Source of the DNA: Hymenopus coronatus | Taxonomy: Eukaryota > Arthropoda > Insecta > Mantodea > Hymenopodidae | Direction of reading: 5' to 3' | NCBI GenBank assembly: GCA_030762935.1 | Contig: CM060899.1 | Span: 15,607,001-15,671,000, forward strand | Length of the DNA: 64,000 nucleotides | In this document: one piece after another, positions 31,580-43,700 of the stretch | Position numbering within the stretch: position 1 is the stretch's first letter | Layout: each line of letters opens with the position of its first letter | Made by a program: the position numbers and the translations under genes | Notes under the pieces: generated by a model | What the model was told of the DNA's origin: nothing | What the model saw: the letters and a program-made list of their open reading frames with translations, nothing else | Databases searched by the model: none

Positions 31580-33400
31580 ACGGCAGTTACTGAGCGGCTC
31601 GTAGTGGTGCTAGGCGAGTACACTCTTCCAAGACTTCAGGGACAGAAAACACTTTGCCGCAGAGCGCACAGATAAGTGGAGGTTCTTTCTTAAACAAATG
31701 CTTATGAATAACAAAAAATAAAAGAACAATAAAGTGGCCGATGCGCAAATAGCCAAAATGTGCTCCTCATGCTCAGAAAAATGTGAGGAGGTTACTTGGG
31801 TTATAGAGAGGTCCTTAACTTGCTGTAGTTTATTCATACGGAGAGCGGACCGCTCAGTATACCAACCCGAAGACACCGCTTTCCACACAACTATTCTATA
31901 ATATTCAGTATTGCAAGAGTTACTATTTCACTGAGCTCCGTGATTGCCGACGTTGCCACCTCATTACTGGCAAACCAACGTGGAGGATGTCCTGAAAGCT
32001 AAATAATGGTAATTGTACAGTTTGCGAATGTTCTAAAGTACACTACAGGAATTACTATGATTAAAACGGCTGCCTAATTTTTTTACGGTGAACATACAGA
32101 ATAGTTCAGTAAATAGTACACAACTCTGCAGAATAAATGGATGTGCTACCAGGCAAAACGAAAATATAAGGTTCGATCCCAGTGACAAAGGCACAACCAA
32201 CAATGGATAAACATTCTAAAACTCATGTTTGGATACTAAGTACAGGCTTAGTAGATTTCCCATAAGCCATCATACCAAGATCGACGTGGGTTGTTGAACG
32301 TAACAAAGGAGGTGCACCCCCTGTCCCTTGGGAAAAATGCGAGGCATTTCAAGGTTGTGCTTCTTAAGCTGTTCACGGAAATGAAAACCGCAGGCCTTGG
32401 ACTATATAAGAGGCGTCTATAGCAGACGTCCAGTTCAGTATTAAAAAGGGATCACAGATGCCCTGACTATGGATTGCGTCCAATCTCCTCAGAGCAGTTG
32501 GTCGTGCTGAAGAATAAACGCTACATCCGTTTTCCTGGATCAATGCACGATAGAGGCAAAATAACAATATTCGATCCGCTCAGCAAGGTTTCCACTAGGT
32601 ATCCGTAAAATTTTCACAGAATGGCCACAACATACTTTTAATGGGATATACGTGGTGACCAACTAACTTTCCGACCGAACATCACCCCAAGGAATCTCGC
32701 CTCGTGGAAGTAAATCTGGCCCGAGTCAAAGAGTCGGCATATACCAGTTGTGGGGTAACATAATATCCCAGCTCACCAACACGTATACTAAGCAATATAT
32801 CCCAACTGTTTGGCTCTTCTTATGAAATCGGGCAATGATCTTAATTGATAGCAAGACAAGGTGGTCAGTTGCTGAACGACGTTGAGGAAAACCTTACTGA
32901 ATGTTAGTCAGAAGATTCTGGGACTCCAGCCCACACCAATTGTCCATTGATCATGCGTTCCTATACCTTGCATACGCAAATTGTGAGGGAAATACAACGA
33001 TAGCTGGACGGAGGTTGACGGTCCATTCCAGGTTTCAAATAGGTGAGATGGCGGTCTCTCGCTACTTAACTGGAAAGGTGCCAAATATGATTTTACAATC
33101 CACGAGTAGCAAAGGCTTACCTTTAGGAGAGATATTGCAGCATTTGGATGTGGATGCCATCTGGACTTGGTGCAGAGTTTCACAAGGATGAAAGTGCATG
33201 ATCTAGTTCTCTCTGTTGAAAAGCCGACTGTAGTCTTTTAGGTTTTCAAAGCCGAAGGCAAAACCTTGAGCTTCCAGTTCTGAGCCAGAACTGGAAAAAT
33301 TCAGGCGATTAGTCGTCTGACCTAGACACTTGAGCGAAAGCCATAACAAGAGTGTTTGACATGTCAAACGTATCAAGGTTAATTTCAACTAACACGAAGT
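31580..33400 (-). mobile_element. I-like LINE fragment E (RT and RNase H remnants)
   Basis: Minus-strand pieces match the connector and early RT of copies C and G (around 33203-33388 and 32908-33183), the thumb (32373-32567) and the RNase H/C-terminal region (31610-31888). The frame is broken throughout. Gag, endonuclease, 5' UTR and the 3' stem-loop are missing, so both ends are truncated. Confidence 0.7.
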
Positions 33401-34047
33401 AGAAAGAAAAATAACCTTTTGTGGAAATAGTTTCCACAAGCTAAATAAAAGCTGACAATAGTGGATTTTGAGAGTCGTGTGATTTTATAATATAATTTAT
33501 ATATACTCTCTCACTAGGTTCTTTAATGTTGGTAGTTTTAATTACAAAGCATGCAAATTGATTCTCACTCGCCTACTTCCACCTTATGAAAAATTCACCT
33601 CCGCAAACAGGAATCGAGCCCGGTACCTCCGTGAGCAATAATTGGTAATAAGGACAAAAATTGTAGTTATTCTGTATTTTCTTCCAAATTTCACATATAT
33701 TATTATGCTATTTGCAACTTACATATGCTTGGTTTTTAACAAATGTTTGTTATATTATAAGTCGTGTTCTATTTCTCGATATTATTAATGTCTGTGTTTT
33801 CGGCACAATCCACACAGTTCACTTTCATTTCCTTCTATATACACCACGGCGTAGTGTCTTATCTAGCAATGTTTACAAGAGCATTACATTAGAAATATTA
33901 TTATATCATACCTGTGAAAATACAAGAAGCGATCTCTGTTGTTACTCGCACTGCTGATTTTATAACTTCATATTTATTCTATGATTTTTAATATTCTTAA
34001 TTTAGGCTAACACAACATATCAACCTGTAGTTTGATTCTCTCTATTA
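33401..34047. other. AT-rich DNA with a possible SINE remnant
   Basis: On the minus strand, 33595-33640 contains a B-box-like GGGCTCGATTCC within a tRNA-like context. Otherwise I see no gene. Confidence 0.35.
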
Positions 34048-34473
34048 TATTGCTCCTGTCTGTGCGCTCTGTGGGGAGGCACAGACAGTTCGTCATGTGT
34101 TGCTGGAGTGTGGTCACCTGGCACACATTCGGTCATCTATGGGCATGCCGGCCTCTCTTGCTGAGGTCCTGGCAGATGACCCAAGAGCAGTGGACAGGAT
34201 TTTTAAATTTTTAGCAAAAGTTTCTTTTACCTTGAAGTTTTAGTGTGATAGTTGTTTTTTTTTTTTTTTTTTATTATTATTATTTTGGTTTTAGATGGAG
34301 TTTTATATCGAGCTCTGGTTAGAGGGCTGGACAGTTCTGTTCCTTCTGTTTCAACTCTTTTAGCTCTTTTACTTGTGTGTACTTTTTTGCCATGGCATTT
34401 TCTTAGTCTATTGCCAAGTTTTAATCATAAGGGCGCTAATGACCTCGGTAGTTGAGCGCCCTTAAACACCATT

Positions 34474-34531
<58 letters not shown>
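34048..34531 (+). mobile_element. 3' end fragment of a B/I-type LINE (copy F)
   Basis: This is a nearly exact copy of the last 480 bp of copies B and I: the zinc-finger codons, the 3' UTR, the stem AAGGGCGCT/AGCGCCCTT (34429-34463) and a long (ATC)n tail. It is 5'-truncated at 34048, the usual result of incomplete reverse transcription. Its similarity to B and I suggests recent activity of this subfamily. Confidence 0.9.
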
Positions 34532-34533
<2 letters not shown>

Positions 34534-35940
34534 TCTATTTTATTGTACCAAAAGAAGTTCTATGCGGCTGTGGACCTGAGCCAGTGCCAGCTAGATATCT
34601 TAACATGACGCATCTATCGCTAGTGGCAGGCATTTGTTATGTTGGTAAGCTACATTGTAGGCAAACAACTTACATTAGTCAGAGGTTAAACATGTAATTA
34701 CGAAAAGTAACGTATACTGCATCTTTGTTTTCACAGGTATGATATAACAGTACCTTTAACTTAATGCGCTTGTTAGATAAGTTCCTGTTTATTTTGTCAA
34801 ATCTCGTAGGAAGACCAACCTATGCAAATGTGAATAATACAATTCTGGTATTTAGTTTCTGCTGTCCTTTATTTAATAACTTGCATCATAAGAAAAGGGT
34901 TGGACTCTCGGATATTTGCTAGATATTTACGAATTGAGGTAGTTAAATACATCCAGCGTAATCCTGAAAGAGTAAAGAGAGATAATTTCGAACATATGAC
35001 GTCAGGACACGAACAATATTTCAAAGTTCGAAAGCTCACCAATGTGCATGCAACTCTGGTTGCATGATTTTGGTTTCACAAATGTGCGGCAGAGTTTTTA
35101 TTATATTGCTGTACTAATTGGAAAATAGCCTAAGGCAATTTATTTACATGACAGCTTTCAATACCCATACAAAATGTAAAATATTTATATAAGCCTCTTA
35201 GCCACTATTAAGAGATGTTATCTTTTCATGCCATTTATTTTTTGGTTAATAATCCATAATCTCTCCTTTGTTTTTATGTCCCTTGGAAAATTCTATGTGG
35301 TTCGGTTTTCTTCATTCAGTTTATTGAGGAGAAATAGTATTTTGTTCATGGAGTAAACAGCTTGTTTTAAAAGCAGAAAATTATATATAAAATAGAAAAC
35401 TTTTTATATTTTGATGGCCACAAATTTCAATAAGTTTTGGTAGTGAAGGGAGCTATGCAACAGACCTTGGAGGTAGGGACTTATTGCGAAATTATATCAG
35501 GAGTGTTAATATTCTAATAAATATTTAACATTTGTGTTCCTTGATCATTGGAAATATTTGCTCAGATGGATAGAGCATTTATAGAAAATAAATAGTACAG
35601 CAATATTTTTCCAAGAATATTAGAAAAAGAAAATACTTTGTTGATAAAACAGATATCGAAAATTATAATACTGAAATTTCTATGGAGGACTACAACCTAC
35701 ATAATCTTTCATTGCTTTGCAGTTTTGAGTAAATAAATAAATTTACTTCTTTCACGATATCCACAGCTAAACATGGTGTGAGAAAACAAGTTCTTGAATT
35801 TCTGAGGCAACTGAGCTTGCTGAACAAACATAGTGACGATGTTGTGTTGTATCTTGGGTATTTCAAGATGGCTTCTTTGGATTCCTAAGTTCAACTTAGC
35901 AGCCAACTTCACCACCTATAAAGAAAGCAAGCTACTGGTG
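34532..35940. other. AT-rich intergenic DNA, no gene seen
   Basis: Only short ORFs and A/T runs occur here. The 68-codon minus-strand ORF at 35709-35915 shows no recognisable motif. Confidence 0.4.
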
Positions 35941-35947
35941 TATAGTT

Positions 35948-36360
35948 AACTGTGTCTTCATAATGTGGTGCTTATCAAGTTCCTGTCCTTTTATTGTTCA
36001 ACTATGTCCTCACAGCATAAGGCTTATAAGTTCCTGTCCTTATATTATTCAACTATATCTTCACAGTGTAGGGCTTACTAAGTTTCTGTCCTTATATTCT
36101 TCAACTATATCTTCACAGCATAAGGTTTACTAAGTTTCTGTCCTTATATTATTCAATTATATCTTCACAGTGTAGGGCTTACTAAGTTTCTGTCCTTATA
36201 TTCTTCAACCATGTATTCACAACATGCAGATTACCAAGTTTTTGTTCTTAAATTATTCAACTATGTCATCACAGCATAGGGCTTACCAAGTCCCTGTGTT
36301 TATATTGTTCAACTGTCTTCACAGTATAAGGCTTGCTGAGTTCCTGTCCCTTTTACTTCT
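35948..36360. repeat. Tandem repeat, about seven to eight units of 50-60 bp
   Basis: The recurring core is TTCAACTATATCTTCACAG, then a G-G-C-T-T-A-C-T-A-A-G block, then T-T-C-T-G-T-C-C-T-T-A-T-A-T-T. Units are diverged. The array lies immediately upstream of the first coding exon of the zinc-finger gene, within its 5' intron or promoter region. Confidence 0.8.
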
Positions 36361-36472
36361 TCATATATAGCAGAATTATTCATGTTTTGTTTCTTACCTT
36401 CCTCATTGTTTGAAATGATTGGTATTTGATTAGTTAATGATATGTTTTACCTGTTTTTTTTTTTTTCCTCAG

Positions 36473-36978
36473 ACATGTTACTGGAGTTTACAAACACTAC
36501 TATCAACTGTAGCAGATGAAAAATGGATATCAAAATGGAAATTAAAGAAGAGGCTTCTTCCTCAGAAGTTATTTTACAAATGGGGAGAGAAAGTTTCTCA
36601 CAAGACATTACACTGAAGTTGAACAGCAATGTTACTCTATGCAGCAAAGTGTGCAAAACAGAAGTCAAAGAAGAGAATGTTGATTCAGACTTTAGACCAC
36701 AATATGATTGGCAACATTTTTCCGAGAATCCTGCAAAGAATGTCAAAAAATGCAATGATGACTTTGAAATGGAAACTAAATCAGAAATGAATGGAGTGTG
36801 TTTTGACTCAGACCTTTGCTCACAAAACGAGGGAAAGATTTTTTCTGATGTTCCTGCAATGACAGTTAATCCTTGCAACAAAGACTCTGAACTAGACACC
36901 AAGATAGAAATCAAAGAAGAGCTCTGGTGGCTGGAAACAACTTCTACAGAAACTCCATGTGTTGATGATAGAACTAAG
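36473..36978 (+). CDS. Zinc-finger gene, first coding exon (acidic region)
   Basis: A long pyrimidine tract and CCTCAG at 36472 form the acceptor. An in-frame TGA precedes the ATG at 36523, fixing the start. The exon codes for 152 residues and ends in phase 0 at a donor AAG/GTTAGT (36979). The protein part holds diverged repeats of about 40 residues, each led by a motif like K-M-E-I-K-E-E, K-T-E-V-K-E-E or K-I-E-I-K-E-E. These resemble psi-K-x-E SUMO sites; such acidic leaders are common in arthropod C2H2 proteins that regulate transcription. No KRAB or ZAD domain is seen. Confidence 0.75.
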
Positions 36979-37407
36979 GTTAGTTTTGATATTAAACAAC
37001 ATTTTTGTTTATTGTGTCAGAATCAAAGCACTACAGTAGGGAACAGAATTATTGTTTAGTTTGCAAAAAATATTCTGGTTGTTCTATTTAAAAATTAATT
37101 AATTTTCACCTTGAAATACGACTAATAGAAAGCCAATGGCAGTTTCATTTTATACCGTTAACTTAATTCTGAGTTTTTTTAATGGCAGAAGTTGGGGACA
37201 TAGTTACCTGTCAGCTGATAATAATAGTCTTAACTCATGATGGGGTCATGCAAGGATATATGATCACGAACAGCTTACAGTTGGTGCAGCTGTTTTAGTA
37301 TCTAATCTGAGAGTATGTTTAAGGTTTTATCAGATATTTCTTGAGAACAAAAATGGGAAACACTCAGTTATATGGGCCTTAGTATCATTTAACAATTCAC
37401 TTCAGAC

Positions 37408-37680
37408 ATTCCATTCTACATCTCTACAGACTTGAGGTTTTATTAGCAATCTGTTGCTGAAACAAGGAGAAATAATAGGTTTGCCAGTCATATATGTGGT
37501 CCTATTCATGTTCGTAAAAGAAACACATGGAATTTTAGGCATTCCATTCTTCATCTCTGTAGACTTGAGATTTTATTACCAGTCTGTTGCTGAAACAAAG
37601 AGAGATTTTAGGTTTGCCAGTCATGTTTGTAGTCCTTTTCTTGTTTATAAAAGAAAAGCCTGGAATTTCAGCACCAATAA
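37408..37680. repeat. Two-copy tandem duplication, about 130 bp units, in intron 1
   Basis: The block with ATTCCATTCT, CTGTAGACTTGAG or its variant, CTGTTGCTGAAACAA and GGTTTGCCAGTCAT occurs twice in a row. The copies are about 85-90% alike by eye. No coding function is implied. Confidence 0.7.
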
Positions 37681-38748
37681 GAAACTTGGTGAGCTGTTTT
37701 TTTTATACAAAGCTGTAACATTGTAACTGGTTTGCTTATGCAGTAACTAAGTTTGATTAAAAATGCCTTATATATATTGCTCTTTTCACTTCCTTTGTGC
37801 TCCATTTCTGGAAATACGTTTTTATGAAGAAGTTGTTTACGTATAAAAACCACTAACCTAGTTTTTGTTTATGTCCTGGTAGGTCATATTGGACAATGAA
37901 TGAATGAGTGAAATCTCATGCTCAAGCAAACTCAATAACCATTGAGCTTACATGATGTCAGGTAACTGTATCATATCAGGGTAAGGGAAAACCATAGTAA
38001 AAACTTAATTTGGGTAATTTAAACTTGGTGCCTTGATTGTGAGACACCTCAAGGCACACTTTTATTGATGTATTAAAACTTTACATTTTAAAATATACCT
38101 GTGTTCACTTAACTCCTAAAAGATTCAATGAATGCATAAATGAAATCTACCAATGGAACATAGGAGAATTTATTTATTTATGCATTCATTTGCTCATTAA
38201 ATGAATACAAATAGACACCTGCATACTTTCTTTAGTGATATGTTTTAGTAAACATATTTCAGCAGAGGTATTGTTTTCCTTGAAGTTTAGCAATGTTTTT
38301 GCATTTTAGGATATTACTGCACTACAATCGTTGAAAAGCTGTTAATAAAGCAATTAGCTTTCCCATGTTTAATACTGTATTGTGAAGTGGTAAATATTTT
38401 CCTTTGTTTTGGAGCTTTAACAAACAACTCTATTACTACTTCTGATTATTCTAATGATCATTGATAGATATGTACAGTTTTTCGATGACAAATAGTTTAT
38501 GCAAGAAGTTTTAATTTTCTGAAACACAAATATTCAGTAAAATATTTCACATGCCGCTCATCTTACGAGGAATTAATTAGATGATATTGCTGTAAATAAC
38601 ATGTTACTTGGTTGTACTGAAAGTGTTAAATAGCCTGTTTATAATCCATGCAAAATTGCCACATTTCCATATGTTCCAGTTTTACAGACAGTAATTTGGT
38701 CACTAAATTGTCTTGTTAAATACTTTAACATACATAATTATGTTACAG

Positions 38749-38789
38749 GACTGGGTGGATGAGAGCTCACCTTCAACAAATTCAATAAG
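38749..38789 (+). CDS. Zinc-finger gene, 41-nt middle exon
   Basis: The acceptor TATGTTACAG and donor AAG/GTAAGA are both near consensus. The 41 nt read in frame from exon 1 as D-W-V-D-E-S-S-P-S-T-N-S-I plus two bases. The leftover phase fits the acceptor at 52381 exactly, giving one open frame of 479 codons over the three exons. The serine-rich acidic composition continues that of exon 1. Confidence 0.7.
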
Positions 38790-39114
38790 GTAAGACTTTT
38801 AGATCACAGTATACTCCTTACTTCTCCATAATTTCATCTTCTCATCCATATACCTTGTTAATGTATAGTCCCATGTGAATTAATCAGAACTGAAAAATAA
38901 CACACCAGTTTTCATACTTACATGAATTAAAAAAAATTTGCTTCTGGTTTACATTTATTAATACCTAATAACTTAGTTAAATTTGAAGAATTTTGGGCAT
39001 TCAATCAATATGTGTACTGAGCAAATAAGAAATGTGCAAATTCAGCATATTTTAAACAGACTGTAAAACTGAGAAGAAAACAGCAGTTTCACATGTTTTT
39101 AGGGTTTCTCATTC

Positions 39115-39158
39115 CAGTTTAAGGCATGATGAAAAAGTGACCAGTACATCACATTACA
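39115..39158 (+). other. Possible alternative 44-nt exon
   Basis: CTCATTCCAG before and TAG/GTGAGA after give exon-like borders, and the frame from the 41-nt exon stays open across it. Its length would shift the phase so that the zinc-finger exon could not be read directly, so it would need a further exon or represent a truncated isoform. It may be chance. Confidence 0.2.
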
Positions 39159-39174
39159 TAGGTGAGAGTTTTTT

Positions 39175-39440
39175 GTGAATTTTAGAAAAGGTTTCCAGAA
39201 GGTGATGGGAATCTTTAAAGCAAGATTAATGTCCAGCCACACTGCGAAGAAGGTGGAGAAATTCTTCAAATATAAAAATATTTATGTGCTTGAATCACCA
39301 ACAAATTTGCCTGAGATTAACCCAATAGAAAATTTGTGGGCTATTTACAAAATGTTACTTTTCCACAAAAGGATGTTTGTTATTAGCATTAATTCAAGGG
39401 TGGCTTCATAATGATGATCTCAAAATGGTATATTCCAATC
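39175..39440 (+). pseudogene. Tc1/mariner transposase fragment
   Basis: The frame reads H-T-A-K-K-V-E-K-F-F and P-T-N-L-P-E-I-N-P-I-E-N-L-W, the standard C-terminal catalytic block of Tc1 transposases, which normally has P-D-L-N-P-I-E-N-L-W. Here the conserved aspartate is replaced by glutamate (P-E-I-N). The N-terminal DNA-binding part and terminal inverted repeats are absent. It lies in intron 2 of the zinc-finger gene. Confidence 0.8.
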
Positions 39441-40027
39441 TGCTGGATTCAAGGTGTAATTGTGTAAGGAACCTATACAAAAAAACTAAGTATTAAGAAA
39501 TGTAAATTGGAATTAATTTATGAATAAATTCATGAAAGCATAAAAGTATTATGCTGTTATCCTGTTCCAATTAACTTACACAGAACTGTAAATCATGGGG
39601 CAGTTCTACAAATATCATCACTGTAGTGCAGTTCTTTCTCCAAATTGCTTTAATAACTGTCTCCGGTCTAACATTTATTATTGTAACAAAGTCTTTATTT
39701 CAATAAATGATGAAAATTTTAATTCTCATCATGTTGATGTTAATTCAATCAGATGACTCTGCTTTGACTCTTTCTGATCCAACCACACACTCCAAACTTT
39801 GTTGCAATTGACTTCCTGAACGCTGGGCCTCCCTGCTTTTATAGTCCTAGTTATGAAATAATAGAGCCATAGGCCATTATGTCATGAATTCATTTTACTG
39901 GCGTGTTTACACCTGGAAAAATCATGTATGCACATACACACACATGTTCACCTCTCCATTGTAGTGTAACTATGTAAACACTCAGTACATCTGCAACTCA
40001 GCATGACAAGAAAAGAAAATTTGCACA

Positions 40028-40535
40028 TGCATTTGGGAGTGTGGTCACACTCCCCCCTCCTTTGTGCTCCTTTGTTACTGTGTTACTGTGTTAGGATCTA
40101 AGCTGGATACAGGAGATGGCATCATTAATCCTCTTCACCATGAGGTACAGCACATAGTCACACTCCTCCCTCCTCAGTACTGTTACCTGCTAGGCTCGTA
40201 AGTGTACCAGAATCTCTTTCCTCAGGACAGCCTCTGCACACAGTAGATGACATGATTAATCCTCTTCACCATGAGATACAGCACATAGTCTCATTGCTCT
40301 CTGCTCAGGGGTGTTACTGTGGTAGGATCTAAGTGTACTAAATCTCTCACCTTGGGTTATCCTCTGGATCTATTAGACATCATTAATCCTCTTCACCTTG
40401 AGGTATGGCACATAGTTACACTGCTCCCTCCTGAGGGCTGTTACTGGGCTAGGATCTAAGCATACCATAGCCTCACACCTTGGTGTGTTCTCTGGATCTA
40501 TTAGACATCATCATTAATCCTGTTCACTATGAGGT
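40028..40535. repeat. Tandem repeat, about four units of 120-130 bp
   Basis: The recurring blocks are CACACTCCTCCCTCC, GTTACTG, TAGGATCTAAG, TTAATCCTCTTCACC and ATGAGGTACAGCACATAG. Units are diverged, and the last is shortened. It lies in intron 2 of the zinc-finger gene. Confidence 0.8.
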
Positions 40536-40959
40536 ATGAAACTTATTGAAACTTTGGGCAGGTCAGGCTACATAGCTATGTCAGATCACCATGCTTCTTC
40601 TGCTGGTCTGCACGTTGTAATGGCTATTCTTCTAATGTCTGGCTACCTGGATGTTTTGATAGGCCATGCCATCATGAAGATAGTCTACAAGATGTTCCAT
40701 GTAGTCAATTACTGGCTGTTATGTTTTGCTTACTAGTTGGACTTAGTTAATTCCACCAATAATTTATTGCACCGTTGCCAACTATTTACTTCATTTAAAG
40801 CTTGCATAGAATTTGCAGTCATTCCATACATGAGAATGGTTTAAAGGCATTCTATATCGTATCTATTTTAGTTGCCAAAAATCTTGAAACTGAAAATTTT
40901 GAAACAGACTGTTCTAGAATATTCCTGAGTTGGGTTTGTAACAGTTTTAAGTATCACCT

Positions 40960-41645
40960 ATGTATTGTTTTGCCAGACTGGTTTCAAAGCCTTGTGGGCT
41001 TCATTGTTGATAGCTTCCAACTGAATTTCTACAGATGTTTTATGTTGAAGTGTGATAATCATATTGAGTGATGAACCTCCACAATATGTTTTGTGGCAGC
41101 AATTCAAAGTGGAATATGTGGCATTGGTTTTTAATGATGTGGATTTTCTGCCTGATATCAAGCTCTGTTGCATATCTGGTGGGTTTTATAAGGTGTAAGT
41201 GAGGTACCATTTCATGGTTAGTAGTCCACAAGTGGTGTGCAATGGCTGATTTGTCAGTTTGTTTGTATTTTGCTGCTCTCAAGTGTTCTTTAAATCTTGT
41301 TTCAAGATTTCTTCTGGTTTTAACAACGTAAAATTTGTTGCAATCTGCGCAATTTATTCTGTAGGTTCCTGAAATTTTGTGTTCTGGGATTTGGTCTTTT
41401 AAGTTTTTGCAGAGCGTTTTTTTGTAGGCTGAACTTATTTTGGGGGGGCAAGTGTGATTTTATGTTTTTTGAATATTATATTATTTGAAATTTGTGGTGT
41501 AGTTTTGGATGATAAGTAAACTTTTTGAAGCAAGTGTTATCTATTGGTGGGCTCAATTTTGTGTTGTCTGTGATCAATTTCCATTGTTTGAAATGTATTA
41601 AATTTTGGTTAAAGCCATTGTTTTTTATGTAGATATTATTTACTC
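40960..41645 (-). mobile_element. Inverted partial copy of the Penelope-like element (GIY-YIG part)
   Basis: On the minus strand this matches 42700-43375 at roughly 85% by eye. It codes for N-C-A-D-C-N-K-F-Y-V and then R-F-K-E-H-L-R-A-A-K-Y, the GIY-YIG endonuclease end of a Penelope-like element. It abuts the RT start of the plus-strand copy at about 41646, so the pair is head to head. Confidence 0.8.
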
Positions 41646-41647
41646 AG

Positions 41648-43375
41648 ACTGTATGCCCTTCCTAAAATCCACAAAACAGACCATGAAATGCGACCAAAAG
41701 TCAACAATTTAGATACTCCTACATACTTTCTCTCAAAATAGTTAGTGCAGATGTTTTTATCATTACAAAAATATCCCAGCTTCAGCTGGGTCTAATCAAC
41801 CAAATCTGCACCCTTGAAATAAAATATGAAGACACCTTAGTATCCTTCGAGATCACATCAATGAGTCTGAACATACCCATTCCTCAGATGTTAAAACACC
41901 TAGAAAACTGGCTAACCCACAGTAAAATATAAAAAGAAGAATTAGAAGACTACATAAACTTAACTAAACTTTGCCTAGATCAGAATTACTTCACCTTCAA
42001 CACAGAACATACCAATAAACTACAGGTCTTACAATGGGTAATCCAATTTCACCACTTCTTGCAGACTTTCAAATCAGCTACCTGGAAATACACATAACCT
42101 CAGCATTCTCATACATCTTCTAGACTTGGCATAGGTATGTTGATGACATCTTTGCCATAGTCCCCAAACGTTTCACATAGGACTCCCTCACATTGCTTAA
42201 TATTCAACAGTAAACAATACAGTTCATGATAGAAATTGAAAAAGACAACTACCTTGTATTTCTAGATAAGAAAATAATCAGAGAAAGTAAAAATCTAACC
42301 TTTGGTATCTATCACCAAACCACATACCCTGACAACTATACAAAAAATTATGGCAACAATCCTATAGCACACAAACATGCAATATTATAGTCTAACCCAG
42401 GGACTGGTATGGGCCGTGCCATGGCCGAGTGGTCAGACTACTGGCCTCTCACCTAGACAGCCCAGGTTTGATCCAAGCAACCACATATGAGATTTGTGGT
42501 GGACAAACAGCACAGGGGCATGGTTTCCCCGACCATCACATTCCACCAAGCTCCATCCTCTTATATCATCAGTGCTATCACCTGCGATGCCAGAGCAGTA
42601 AAATCGGGCGTTAAACACTACCCCACCAAAAAAAAAGAGAGACTGGTCTACATGCCATTAAAAGATGAAGAAAACAACAGAGAATACAGCACATAATATC
42701 TACAGCAAAAACAATGGCTTTAACCAAAAATTAATAGGTAAAAAATTAAAAAATTCAAACAACAGAAATTAATCACAGATGCCAAAAATTGAGCCCACTA
42801 ATAGATTAACCTTACTTAAAAATGTTTACTTATCATCCAAAACTATACCGCAAAATTCAAACAATATTCAAAAAACATAAAATCACACTTGCCCCCCAAA
42901 ATAAGTTCAGCCTACAAAAAATTCTCTGCAGCAGCTTAAAAGACCAAATCCCAGAACACAAAAACTCAAGGATCTACATAATAAATTGCACAGATTGCAA
43001 CAAATTTTACATTGGTAAAACCAAAAGACACCTTGAAATGAGACTTAAAGAATACATGAGAGCAGTAAAATTCAAATAAACTGAACAAATCAGCCATTGA
43101 ACACCACTTCTGGACTACTAATCATGAAATAATACCTCACACACACCTTATGAAACCCCTCAGATATGCAGCAGATGGGAGAAAAACCAGGGCCATATAT
43201 TCAACTTTGAATTGCTGCCACAAAATATATTGTGGAGGATTGTCACTCAGCCACCAGGGATCATCACACCTCAACATAGAACATTCTGTTGAAATTCAGT
43301 TGGAAGCCATCAACAATGAAGCCCACATGGCTTCAAAATCAGTCTGGCAAAACTATACGTAAGTGATAATTAAGT
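41648..43375 (+). pseudogene. Penelope-like element: RT and GIY-YIG endonuclease, broken
   Basis: The RT part begins R-L-Y-A-L-P-K-I-H-K (41648), continues R-P-K-V-N-N and reaches R-Y-V-D-D-I-F-A-I-V, the catalytic box (about 42133-42162), with stops between. A SINE interrupts it at 42409-42640. The endonuclease reads I-Y-I-I-N-C-T-D-C-N-K-F-Y-I-G-K-T (about 42972-43022) and then an arginine-containing helix. RT followed by GIY-YIG is diagnostic of Penelope-like elements, which are neither LTR elements nor LINEs. At least five stops make it inactive. Confidence 0.85.
42409..42640 (+). mobile_element. tRNA-derived SINE inserted in the Penelope-like element
   Basis: The head GTGCCATGGCCGAGTGGTC is A-box-like and GGTTTGATCC is B-box-like, reminiscent of a serine/leucine-type tRNA. 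The 3' end is ACCCCACC plus A-run. A 7-bp duplication GACTGGT flanks it (42402-42408, 42641-42647). Confidence 0.8.
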
Positions 43376-43509
43376 GTTACAAACCTTACTTCGAAATATT
43401 CTATTCATACATATCGCTGTTCCAAAACACCTTTCATTTAAATTGTTCTTAGACTGTTCTACTTTCTACATAGAAACTGGTTGTGTGAAATGGTTTGCCT
43501 GTTATTTCT

Positions 43510-43700
43510 GGAAGTCAACAATAAATACTTAATTATAAATAATAAATAAATTATTATAAATAATAAATAGACTATTAAAATAATAAATAGATGATTATAA
43601 ATAATACTAATAATAGTATTACTAATGATGATAGTGATAACGATAAGAACAGTGATATTATTAATAATAATAATAGTAATAATTAATAATAGATTCTCAG
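43510..43700. repeat. TAA-type low-complexity repeat
   Basis: Runs of AATAAATAATTATAAATAA and later AATAATAATAGTAATAAT motifs. No coding content. Confidence 0.8.

Noticed and set aside
35948..36360. Regularly spaced repeats suggestive of a CRISPR array
   Set aside because: The units are diverged head-to-tail repeats without constant repeats and unique spacers, and the context is eukaryotic.
42409..42480. Candidate serine/leucine tRNA gene
   Set aside because: It is the head of a SINE with a 7-bp duplication and an A-rich 3' end.
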